Positions 42,329 through 51,722 of a DNA stretch of 64,000 nucleotides are shown in pieces. The translations under genes and the position numbers were made by a program. Source of the DNA: Wolfiporia cocos. Lineage: Eukaryota > Basidiomycota > Agaricomycetes > Polyporales > Phaeolaceae. Where the stretch lies: contig JACCLO010000012.1 in the NCBI GenBank assembly GCA_029448655.1, forward strand, positions 806,001 through 870,000, in the 5' to 3' direction. The number at the start of each line of letters is the position of its first letter. Position 1 is the stretch's first letter. A model generated the notes under the pieces. It did not search any database. It had not been told where the DNA came from and saw only the letters and a program-made list of their open reading frames with translations.

Positions 42329-42745
42329 TTATCGAGTTACATGATCACTTGCTTCTCTCGATCGCGTATCACTACTTTTTCTTCTGTCGTATTTCGGTCG
42401 GCTCTCGAAACTGTGTCGTTTGTAACATATAACAGCAGCCGCGCGAAGTGCGCAATCCATCTCTCTCCTCGCATTTTCTGTGTGACATTGTCCTCTGAGT
42501 CTTAGCAAGGCGACGCCGAGCTCAACCGCAGCCGATCGAGTCTTCGCGGCAAAGAGATCAGCAGTGAGGGAGCCAGAGCGGTGGATAGAGTCCAGCTGGT
42601 ACTTACCAGTAAGTTGTTCCTCTCTCACTGGTAGGCTCATTTTCACTCCAGTGACGTGCATATACTGACCCATATCATCCCTAACATACAGGTACTTAAT
42701 GTACCAGTCACTCCAGAATGTGCTGGCATCATTTGGCGACCTCAA
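42329..42745 (-). CDS. Unknown ORF inside the outer hAT-like element
   Basis: 138 codons including VRDDMGQYMHVTGVKMSL and a basic C-terminus. The flanking segment 42375-42530 resembles 2870-2960/3965-4010 loosely ('tatttcggtcggctc'). It may be an exon of the element's own lost protein or captured DNA. No catalytic motif seen. Confidence 0.3.
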   Translation of the reverse strand: MRSPNDASTFWSDWYIKYLYVRDDMGQYMHVTGVKMSLPVREEQLTGKYQLDSIHRSGSLTADLFAAKTRSAAVELGVALLRLRGQCHTENARREMDCALRAAAVICYKRHSFESRPKYDRRKSSDTRSREASDHVTR

Positions 42746-43089
42746 ATCGTTTACACCTGTGGGTTCTCATGACGAGGTACATTTTCTGCCTGCTTTTCCC
42801 ACTGAGTATGTTGAACCTCGGCCTGCGCCGACGTGGAGATCACTGCCATGTGACCACCTCAGCGAACTGCCTCATCAAGACGTGCGCTGACTGACATACA
42901 CGTAAGTGTCTATCCCCACACCCATGCATATGCTGTTGCTCACACAACGCACCAGCACGCACAAATCCTTCCACTATCTGTGCCGATTTGTGGTGTGAGC
43001 GGTGCATGTTGACGTTGATGCTTGAGGCTACTGACTGATGCTCTCTGGTAGATCTTTTGTGACCCCTTCTGTTGCTTACTTTTACTACG

Positions 43090-43447
43090 GACATTGTTGT
43101 ACTCATACATACTCCGAATATATTCAAGTTTCATTGGCACTACATTGAATGAACATGATATAGTACAATACTTGCCTCGGGCGCTCCTAGGCCTGGCGAC
43201 CGCTATTGTGTGGTCCTCGCAATAGCGAAGGCCCTCAGGTGAGGTCCTCGCAATAGCATGGGACCTCAGGTGAGGTCCTTGCAATAGCATGTGCCTCAGG
43301 TGAGGTCCTTGCAGGAACCCGTCCCCTGGGCGCTTGCTATTGCGAGGACCTGCTACTATAAGTATACCGGTCCGGCTACAGTTACAGGACCTGCTAGGTA
43401 TATCTACGTAGATACGAGTAGATCTACGGTCTTGCACTTTGCTGATG
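43090..43447 (+). repeat. Dispersed repeat E2, copy 2
   Basis: Inverted copy of 20852-21150 with extra internal units: 'aggtgaggtcct.gcaatagca' occurs three times between 43230 and 43310. Ends CTTGCACTTTGCTGATG at 43447. Confidence 0.82.
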
Positions 43448-43674
43448 CAATAGCTATTCGTACATATTAGATAGCCATGGATACGCTGTACAATATACCA
43501 TTCATATCTGTCGCCGAGCTAGCTGCTAGACGCTGTGAGCCACAGCTTGAGCCGAAGCCGCCTCCAGCCAAGCCAAGCCGCGTGCAGTCTAAGCCGAGCC
43601 GCAGATACCTGAGCCGCTCAAGGTCCAAAGCCATCAGGAGCCAAGCCAAGCCAAGCCGAACCGCGGCAACACTA

Positions 43675-44399
43675 CCGCTAGTATGTACCGCGGCGCGCCC
43701 ATTCGTCTCCTCCCCGCTTCTTCGCCGATCCCTATCTTTGGAATAAGCTGGCAAGTACTGAGATATGAGGAGAGCATCATAGCACTGTGTGTGCACCACA
43801 CAGAATCTGGCGCAGCTCCGTACACCCTAGGACGAAACAGAATGGCTATCTTGCGTTAGCTTCAACTACAGGTGTGAACGGAAGGATTCAGGCACGAACA
43901 CGTCTCAGGAGGGTGAGCTATCAACATGTCCATGGTGTACACTTTGGGTGTGCTGTCTGCCCTAAACGTCATACGGCGCAATGTATGATACTATCTTAGG
44001 GAAACCACAGCAGAAAGGAGATTGTAATCAACTTGGAGTCAAGGGCGCAACAGTTTGGAGTGTTCCGTCGGACGCGACGAGAGCACGTCGCAGATGCGAG
44101 AATCGGTGACGAGATTTAGGCAACTCGTATAGCACGAGCTTTGGTGCCGAAGGAAATGGATAGGGATAGAAGCTCTGATCAGCTGTGAGAGGTTGCTCTG
44201 TGTGAACAGTATCGCACGAAGGAATTTGAATTTGGAGGACGGAAATGCCCTATGTATAAGAACAAGCGAGGGAAAGTCTGTGATATAAAGAAGCATCTTC
44301 ATGATCAAAGCTGACGCAACCCAATAGGAGCACGAAACCCGACCTTGTCCACATAACAAGAGTGATCAGATAACAGACACCGGATGTTGTGGTGGTGAA
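43675..44399. other. No gene recognised
   Basis: 3' flank of the F-box/LRR paralog. Short overlapping ORFs only. Confidence 0.4.
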
Positions 44400-45440
44400 A
44401 GGGAGTATTCCCCGCATATGCAGCTTCGGAAATATGTCATAGACATGACGGGCTTGTGCCGTAAACCGGAGCAGAGAGCATATTATCCAGTGAGGCGCAC
44501 CGGCGGAGTACCTCTAACAGCCCTATGGTGTCCTCGAAGATATCTTGAATGGCGGGGGTTGGCATATCCTCCTGTGCTTTCTCATCTTCTAAATCAACAA
44601 TAATATCCTCGATGGAGCTGGTAGATACGTGTGATATAAACCGAGGTAGCCATACCAAATCACTTTTGCCTAATGTCGGGCGGCGTAAATCTGTGGAGAT
44701 GGAAAGCAAGGCAAGATTCGTAGTGCAGGAGAGATTGATACCTATATCTGCGAACGTGCAACACATAGAACAGCGTTGCGAATCCACTCGAGTCTGTAGC
44801 GACGCACGGACAAGCACCGCAACATCAACATGACCTAAGCCGGCTTCTGGTAAACATCCGGCAGAAATCAACGCCTGCAGAGAGTCACCGGCACAGTGGA
44901 GTGCCTCTATAAGGCTCAAATCCTGTATAACAATCAGCAGAATGTCACCGCCATGAAATGGGCCGAATATGTGACAATATGTGGCGGTCTTGGTGGCAGC
45001 AAGTGCTCGTAGCGCGTCTGAGGGCGAGGGCGACTGGGACCAGTCAGGCTATCTCTATCCTGTGCAGAGTTGGAGGAGTAGCACAGCGTGTTTGAACCGG
45101 AACGGGTGCTTGTGCATCGCGAAATAAGGCGCTAGACAGAGTCAACACCTTCAAGCACGGCAGTGCGCGGACGAGTCGGCCGAAGACAGCAATGGACAGG
45201 AGCCTGTGGTGTCAAAGAGCGTCAAATGTCTAATCGAAGTGAAGGTGGAGAGATGCAAGAAGGCGCTCTGAGGAATGCCCGCCACCCACTCGCTGCCTTG
45301 CAGGACGAGCTGACTGATCGCACGTGGGGCAAGCATGGCCGCGAGCGACGCGTCGATGTGTGCGAGGCTTCCGATTGCCCCCTTCGAAAACTTGAACTCA
45401 AACAACTGGAGCGTCGTTAGTCTCGATCAGACGTTCTCAG
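44400..45440 (-). pseudogene. F-box/LRR paralog with a single repeat unit
   Basis: Pieces collinear with the 34524-38094 gene: an N-terminal block (LAHIDASLAAMLAPR, 45151-45405), one LRR-like unit containing FGRLVRALPCLKVL, and a C-terminal block (44437-44919) with LHCAGDSLQAL and LVWLPRFISHVS. The frame shifts between pieces and the F-box end is missing; similarity stops at about 45440, just before a hairpin. It has one 55-residue unit where the neighbour has fourteen, which shows how fast the repeat number changes. Confidence 0.75.
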
Positions 45441-45469
45441 CGGTGTGGCTGCGCCACGGACACAGCCGG

Positions 45470-45528
45470 GCGGAGATCGAAAAACTGAAGACAGAAAACC
45501 GCAGCGTCTTCAGTTTTTCGATCTCCGC
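45470..45528. repeat. Perfect 23-bp inverted repeat with 13-nt loop
   Basis: Arms 45470-45492 and 45506-45528 are exact reverse complements (GCGGAGATCGAAAAACTGAA + GAC). The outer flanks (ccggg/ctcggg) extend the symmetry imperfectly. It lies at the broken 5' end of the F-box paralog. Confidence 0.92.
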
Positions 45529-45838
45529 TCGGGTGCTCCCGAGAGGCACGTGCGCTGCCAGAGAGAGACAACCACTTATATCCCGGAGTCAGTAAACTAA
45601 GTACATGTGCGGCGGCTAACGAGAGCCACGGTGATACGTTGGTGTGTAAATCGAGAGTAATATGGGGGTAAGGGTTGTAGGTAGAGGATGTATCGTAAAG
45701 AGTGAGCTTGTGTCATCAGCGCCTTGTGTGTTAAGGTGACACTGCCCAATAAATATGTGAGGGGGGGTGATGAAGTAAGAGGAGGTAAAACTATGAGAAA
45801 GAAGTCACATAACAGAAACACACTCTGTGGGGAAAATG
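45529..45838. other. No gene recognised
   Basis: Possible 3' flank of the minus-strand ORF that follows. Confidence 0.4.
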
Positions 45839-46573
45839 TCAGGTAGCTGAGGTAGTCGGCGTGGTGATCCAGTGGTCGGAGACAATGAAGTAGGTGAGTT
45901 GGTTGTTGAAGACATTGTGGCGTCTAGCCCAGGTGGGGAGTGCTGGGATCAAGTGTCGTTCCAGGTTGCGAGTGACGAGGTACTCATTATCGTCAGTGTA
46001 GGTGAGGTGGATGGAGGAACGGATGGTCATGGTGTTTGGGTTGGTCCAGGAAAAGCTGGTAAAGTGGGTGTCTTCATGGAATCTGCTGTGGGGATTGTAG
46101 TATCGTATGTCGGACCAAAAGGTAAGGTTGACGAGTAGTTGGTTCCATTCGTCTTGAAGGTCAGAGGGTGAACTTTTAGCATCCGGTTGTAGAAGAATGT
46201 TGTTGACCTGGATGGTGATGGTGTGGGTAGGAAGGAAGGGTTTGGGTGTGAAAAGTGTGTTGTTGACCCAAGGAAGAGGTCCAGTGGGGTGGTTGTATAT
46301 GGGTCCCTCTAAGGGACCAGCAGGTTGGTCGTAAAGTGGTGCTTCATGGGGACCAGTGGGTGTGTCATAAAAGGGTCACTCAAGAGGTCCCACAGGGTGG
46401 TCGTAAATCGGTTTCTCTAAGGGGCCAATAGGGTGGTCATATAGAGGGAATTCGAGGAGGAATTCGATGGTGTCGATCAAGTTGACAGAGTGATGAGTGG
46501 GGGCGGGTGATGCGGTATGAGGGGGTGTGGGTTGGGGAGACAGTGTTTGTGGAGGCGTCTCAGGACGCTTCAC
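45839..46573 (-). pseudogene. Unknown protein with 12-residue YDHPxGPLE repeats; one in-frame stop
   Basis: A continuous minus-strand frame broken only by TGA at about 46378-46376. A Pro/Thr-rich N-terminus is followed by five 36-bp units (starts 46291, 46327, 46362, 46399, 46435) encoding variants of YDHPIGPLEKPI. A non-repetitive ~140-residue domain rich in Trp, Tyr, His and Asn follows (e.g. LVNLTFWSDIRYYNP). The repeat period is a multiple of three, which supports coding. Composition resembles some retroelement Gag-like proteins of basidiomycetes, but I cannot name the family. Confidence 0.5.
46291..46450 (-). repeat. 36-bp coding minisatellite
   Basis: Five units at a strict 36-bp spacing within the minus-strand ORF 45839-46573. 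Confidence 0.85.
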
Positions 46574-47195
46574 GACCCAGTGGAGATGTGTTTTGGGTTT
46601 CTTCGGCGTTGAGGCATTCTGGATTGTCCTTGTTGCGCTGTTCTAATCTCCAGGGGTACTGTATGGCCTTTATCCTATACAAGTGGTTGTAGTAGTGCCG
46701 AGGACTGGATCGAAGCCCATCAAGGATACGGAAGAGGTGCGCCACATTTCCTGAATCTCGACTAAATCCGATGCTCAATTCTGAAACGAATTAGCCTTTA
46801 GAATCGGAATCTGAAACTAATTTGTCATGATGTGGGGCATCGAGCGCTTGCCGTCTTCCAACCATCATTTGCACTATCATGTCTGCGAAGCGGGATTTGT
46901 CTAGCTACAGCTATGCTGCCATCTCGTCTTTGATTCTGACTACCGATCGGTCTGCTCTCCTCCGCCGTGACAAGGAGCCTGATAGCGTGCCCACTTCTCT
47001 AGCTGGACGTATCGACTCATGTGAGATGGGCTCGCACGTGCAACACGAGACTCCAAAGGACTTGGAAGGACCTGGAGGAGAAGAAGAAGCAGAAGGCTAC
47101 AGATAAGCAGGATACGTCAGAGAGGCAGCCAAAACGCAGGGTGGAGGCGACAGGCTTTGGCTACATGGACATCATTGAGGCAACACAGGACGTGG

Positions 47196-47690
47196 AGGTG
47201 ACCCAAACTCTAGGGGTCATCCCTCAACGCCTAACGCCCACTAACTAGACATGGCATCCCAAGGCTAAGTCGACAAAGGGTAACCACTCCCTAAGACGAG
47301 GCCAAGGTACGTCGCACAGACTAGTGAGTATCTTATAGAGCGCAAGCAAGGTGATGATGAGCAAGGAGGGCGTAAGCCCCAATGTCGAGATTAAAAGGTC
47401 TGAGGCAAGAACGCCACCAGACCCAAGCTTATATGTACATCAGGAGCGCTGAACCAAAGGCCATATTGTCTACCCTAAAGCAACGCGGCCTGTGCGCGCG
47501 CACCTACGAGTCATAGCCTAGAACGCTTACATAATGTACTATCTAATCTGTAAGAGATGCGCGTTATCTCCAGTAAGTACTGTGACGCCAATAGGGACGT
47601 CACGTGCCCCCTAGTCGTGAGGTCGCTAGTTCGACCCCCGGTAAAGACTAAAACATATTTATTAGATCATGCCACGAAAACCGTGACAGG
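47196..47690 (+). repeat. Dispersed repeat F2, copy inside BRR2
   Basis: Separates two adjacent BRR2 coding blocks. Contains the F2 core (47471-47505), an RNA-polymerase-III-like B box (AGTTCGACCCC, about 47629), and ends near CCGTGACAG. The target duplication is not clear. Confidence 0.65.
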
Positions 47691-48332
47691 AGGGGCTTAC
47701 ATACCTCGCACAGCAGAGACGCGTGAGGTATATGAGCTTATCCTGTCTGGTGTTCACCAGTTCCTCGGGGACCAGGCACACGATGTCATCCGCAGCGCAG
47801 CTGATGCCGTTCTGGAGACGCTGAGAACAAGAACATGAAGGACTTTGACAAGAAGAAGGAGGTTGAGGAGGTTGTAGGCCCCATCTCAAACGAAATGTTC
47901 TCACATCATAACTCCTCGACCTGTCAAAGAAGATGACGAATTACGGTGCGGAGGACGAAATGCAAGTGGACCCACACCTGGAGCGGAAGGATGCTGAGAT
48001 TGACGAGGAAATGGGTGTTGCAGTTGTCTTCGACAAATAAGAGGAAGAAGAGGAGGGCTTCGAGATCTGGGATGAGTCAGACAAGGAGAATGAGGAGGCA
48101 GAGGAAACATGAGAGGCACCCCTGAGATACTTGAAAGAGATGAGGAACTCGTTATTGGGGGTACGTCACCTGCACAGCAGGGCAAGGCTCAGGTCCCCAA
48201 AGACATTGTTTCCCTGCACTCCATCGACGGTTTTTGGGTCCAGCATCAGATCTTCGATGTCTACCCTGACCCTGTCATGGCTACAGAGGAGGCTGCTGCC
48301 GTCCTTTCCATCCTCGGTTTGGAGTCAAACCT

Positions 48333-49022
48333 AAGGCTCCAACCATATAATATACATGTACAGAAAATCGGTAAATATATGGTATATGGTATATACATAG
48401 TATATACATAGTATATACATGGTTTACATGGTTTTTGGATGGTAGATTTTTTAGACATCTTGGCATAGCCATTGCTTTGCCCATATAGCTATGGAGATTG
48501 TCTCTTCCTTTAATGACATGCTGCAGGTATCAGCACTTGGCTGATGTGAGGAAAAAATCGGTGTTCAACATTCAACAGCCACACTAGTAGCAGGAATGGC
48601 TTAGGAATTGTGCACAATGTGTGAGGTGGTGGGAAACTTGTATGCATGAGTCTAATGCATGATGCAATCATTATGTGGGATGATATATAGCATAAACATA
48701 AATCTGATCTTGCCTTCTGCCAAATGAGAGGGTAAGCCAAGCATGTGAATTATGTCCTGACATCTTTGCATTTGTGCAGCAGCCACCAGATTGTCTAAAT
48801 CTCATATCACCATTGCACTGTACATTCTGTAAGACACATAACTAGTTCAGATACACTATTCAAATTGTCAACTGAGGGTCTTATATGAATGCATTCACAA
48901 CAACCATATACCATATAATATACCATGTATATACCATGTACTCAGCCACATGTAAATATATGTATATAGTATATATATAAAACCATGTATACATGGTATA
49001 TACATTATATGGTTGGAGCCTT
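48333..49022. mobile_element. Inverted-repeat element M1, 10-bp target duplication
   Basis: Ends AAGGCTCCAACCATATAAT / ATTATATGGTTGGAGCCTT. Flanked by AGTCAAACCT at 48323-48332 and 49023-49032. The TSD size points to a Mutator-like (MULE) element, non-autonomous. Next to the ends lie runs of TATACATGGTATA that could form long AT-rich hairpins. Removal joins BRR2 codons in phase. Confidence 0.9.
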
Positions 49023-49399
49023 AGTCAAACCTATGAGACTGCGAGAATGAGCTCAAGGAGCTGTTCGAGTACCAGAGCTTCCACATCATCACAAAGTTCT
49101 TGAAGAACTGAGATGTCATTGTCTGGTGTACCAAGCTCATTCTGAGCGATGCTGATGAGCGCATCAACATTGAGGTTGTGATGCAGGAGAAGGGGCTTGG
49201 TTGGATTTTAGAGAACTTGCCGGGGACAGGAAAGCGAAGGCATGGACGGACGCAATAGGTGTGGACGAGAAGCCGAAGGTGGAAATTCTGAAGACTGCTA
49301 CAGTTCTCTGTGCACTGACGGGAGCTAAAAAGGTATGTTTTCAGTTGTATTGACTGGTGTGGCCTAGACTGACTCTTATGCTCATAGACAAATGTAGCC

Positions 49400-50160
49400 A
49401 TCGAAGCTTCTCAAGCACCCCGAAAGATGCGATGAGGCTGAGGACAGTCTCAGAATACCTATCACTGTTGGTGTCACACCGATCTCCACCCTCACCACTG
49501 CCTACAATACCACCATACGGGCCAGATGCACAGCGTCATTTTGTGGCAGGCCATTGACGCCACACTCCAAACACGACCCAACCTGTGCATCATGCTCCAT
49601 TGGTGCCCCGGTCACTCAAATATCACTGGCAACATCCGTGCCGACAGCCTCGCTCAGTCAGCGGTCACCCTCCCCACATCCATCCCACTGGTTCTTATGT
49701 GGCTACTCGAACACACTCACATTGGCACTTGAACAATGGTGCGCAGAATGGAAAACTCGGCCGCATTGCAACCTTGCTGGCACTGTGCCTCCTAACCCGC
49801 CCTCCCTTAAATTGTACCCCTTCCACCACTGTTATACCGGCACTCGCGATGTTCATGCTTGCCCCTACTCAGGCAAGGACATTTCGGCGGGTGCTACCAA
49901 CGCTTTGTACCCTCCGAGACCTCCTACTGCCCCTGCAATAGCACTACCATCTAGACCGGCTTACACATCTTGCGCAACTGCCCCCTCCATGAAGACACAT
50001 ACTCCCACCTTCACCAAACCTCACCGGCACTCAACCTTCAAATCATCTCTACCACGAGAAGAGGACTCACAGCATTCTCCCACTTCCTGGCCGGCTCTAC
50101 TGCTTTCATGAAACCCGTAGCCCCCGCTACCCGTTGCTATAGACACAGGTAGACACAGGG
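49400..50160 (+). mobile_element. 5'-truncated LINE (non-LTR retrotransposon) tail
   Basis: RNase H-like motif WCPGHSNITGNIRADSLAQ at about 49610-49670, then a cysteine/histidine-containing C-terminal region spread over shifted frames (49740-50150). This order is typical of Tad-type fungal LINE ORF2 ends. It begins where BRR2 similarity stops and ends in a short direct repeat ('tagacacagg' twice, 50138-50158) that may be the 3' tail. Dead. Confidence 0.7.
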
Positions 50161-50194
50161 TAAGTTCCCAGGCCATGATGCATGATGCTAGAGT

Positions 50195-50841
50195 TTCAGT
50201 GCCACAGATGCATCTTTAGAGACACCGCAGATGCATCTGGGGCACTCTAAGTCATCGAAATTAGGTGCCCTTTAGTACCAAAATAAAGCGTCACAAACCA
50301 GGAATCAAACCAGAAACCATGATACCCCAGCGGAACAGTGACTGAAACCACTCAGCTAAAGCTATTGGTGAGAGGAAGATCTTGTGCAAATATATAGTCA
50401 GTAGTCGATATAATAACAGTCGTAATAAAATTTAACATTCTGCTCATTTGTCAGTAAGCTCAAGTGTTCCTTGAACTCAGAATGCATCTCTTTATTGATG
50501 TATCCCACAACCCATATGTATCTGCAATGAGGTAAGGATGCTGTCATAAAAGCAATACACTAAGGTATGACTTGACAATCAACAGCTACGGCGATGAAAG
50601 GACATTAAATGGATTATATTAACAGGTATGTGACTTGGGTACTGAGACCATTTGGCGAAGTGGTACAGGTTGCGAGTTTGCTGATCCCAGGTCAAGTGTT
50701 CGAACCCTGCACAGGTATTTCTTGTGCAGATGTATCTTATTTTATTCAGATGCATCTATGCAGCACACTTGGGCGTTATTATTGCTTAGAGTGCCCCAGA
50801 TGTATCTGCGGTGTCTCTAAAGATGCATCTCCGGCACTGAA
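50195..50841. mobile_element. Element with 56-bp terminal inverted repeats and two tRNA-like sequences
   Basis: Arms 50195-50250 and 50786-50841 are reverse complements with few mismatches, each with two AGATGCATCT palindromes. Inside, a tRNA-like A/B-box pair lies on the minus strand (A 50358-50348, B 50311-50301). Another lies on the plus strand (A TGGCGAAGTGG 50653-50663, B GTTCGAACCC 50698-50707). No clear target duplication. Confidence 0.72.
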
Positions 50842-51319
50842 GTCCCTCCATGATGGCCACCCTCCTCTGAATTACCACTTTCATCTTTCACCTACAACTT
50901 CTCCCCCAATGCTCCCAAGACCTCTATGTATCTGCCCTCCGTAGTCACTGTGCCCAGCGTGACCACTTTTGTACTTCGTTTTCTGCGGCAGGATACAAAT
51001 GTATTCAAAAAAGATGTGACATGTGAGACTCTGCCAGATGGTGGTCCAACCCTCCATTCTAACAATACTTGGGTAGAAAATACTCGAGAAATACTTTAAG
51101 TACATCCACAGGATTTCCTACTGCAAAAATGTGTGAATATTTAATATGTTCCACGTTCACAATATTTTATGTCAGACAAGCAGCTTTTTTCTGCAGGAAA
51201 GATGCTGTAAATATTTTATACAAGTTCACGGTTTGTCCCAGGTTTTCAAGGACAATTTACTTTATTTGTTTCTATCAATTTGTTCAGGGTATTTATGTGG
51301 TAAAGATTGTGCTATGCAC
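50842..51319. other. No gene recognised
   Basis: AT-rich, short ORFs only. Confidence 0.4.
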
Positions 51320-51722
51320 ATAGTGCTTACTGCCTCATCTGGACACTTCGTGAGGGCCCCACCACTAGTATTCAAAATTGCCAAGGCTTCTGCAGCGCAT
51401 CGTCCCATTACAATATCCTTGTGCTATATTATGCATGCTGTACTATAATAGAACCATCAGAAAGTGTACATTAAATGCTCATCAAGGCACATCAAAGTTA
51501 ACACAGTGATTACAGTGATTATGGTGAAGAGTACATGGCAAGTATAGTCAGTGTTCCGTTGCGAAATATTTCAGCACACTGATGAAGGGCACACCACGTT
51601 GTGTGGCACATGCCACAGGTTGCAGTATATCTATGCAGGTAAGCTGCGACCAGTCATTGCAGATCATATGTCAGCCTGACTATGAAACAATAGATCTATA
51701 CCAGTCTGGTAACTAGTTTACC

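Larger units (their letters stand above)
38711..43674. mobile_element. hAT-like element, AGCC type, carrying later insertions
   Basis: Terminal repeats begin TAGTGTTGCCGCGG and are flanked by a perfect 8-bp duplication CCGCTAGT (38703-38710 and 43675-43682). Subterminal regions (38711-38890 and 43520-43674) are packed with GGCTTGGCTCGG/AGCCAAGCC motifs. The 4,964-bp interior holds a minisatellite repeat (39256-39530), a solo LTR (39739-42179) with another hAT inside it, an unknown ORF (42329-42745) and repeat E2 (43090-43447). Without the inner insertions it would be about 2.5 kb. No transposase recognised. Confidence 0.88.
46879..49380 (+). pseudogene. brr2: 5' fragment of the spliceosomal helicase BRR2, broken by two insertions
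   Basis: The start MSAKRDLSSYSYAAISSLIL and the downstream blocks RRVEATGFGYMDIIEATQD, PRTAETREVYELILSG, ALFDQAHD-type (FLGDQAHDVIRSAAD), and ELKELFEYQSFHIITKFLKN match the N-terminal region of BRR2/SNRNP200. That protein is the DExH helicase that unwinds U4/U6. Both helicase cassettes are absent; similarity ends near 49380 in LINE sequence. Lesions: a frameshift near 47062, an F2 repeat (about 47196-47690), an inverted-repeat element (48333-49022), and two TGA codons at positions normally Arg (49034 and about 49110). BRR2 is essential, so an intact copy must exist elsewhere. Confidence 0.85.
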
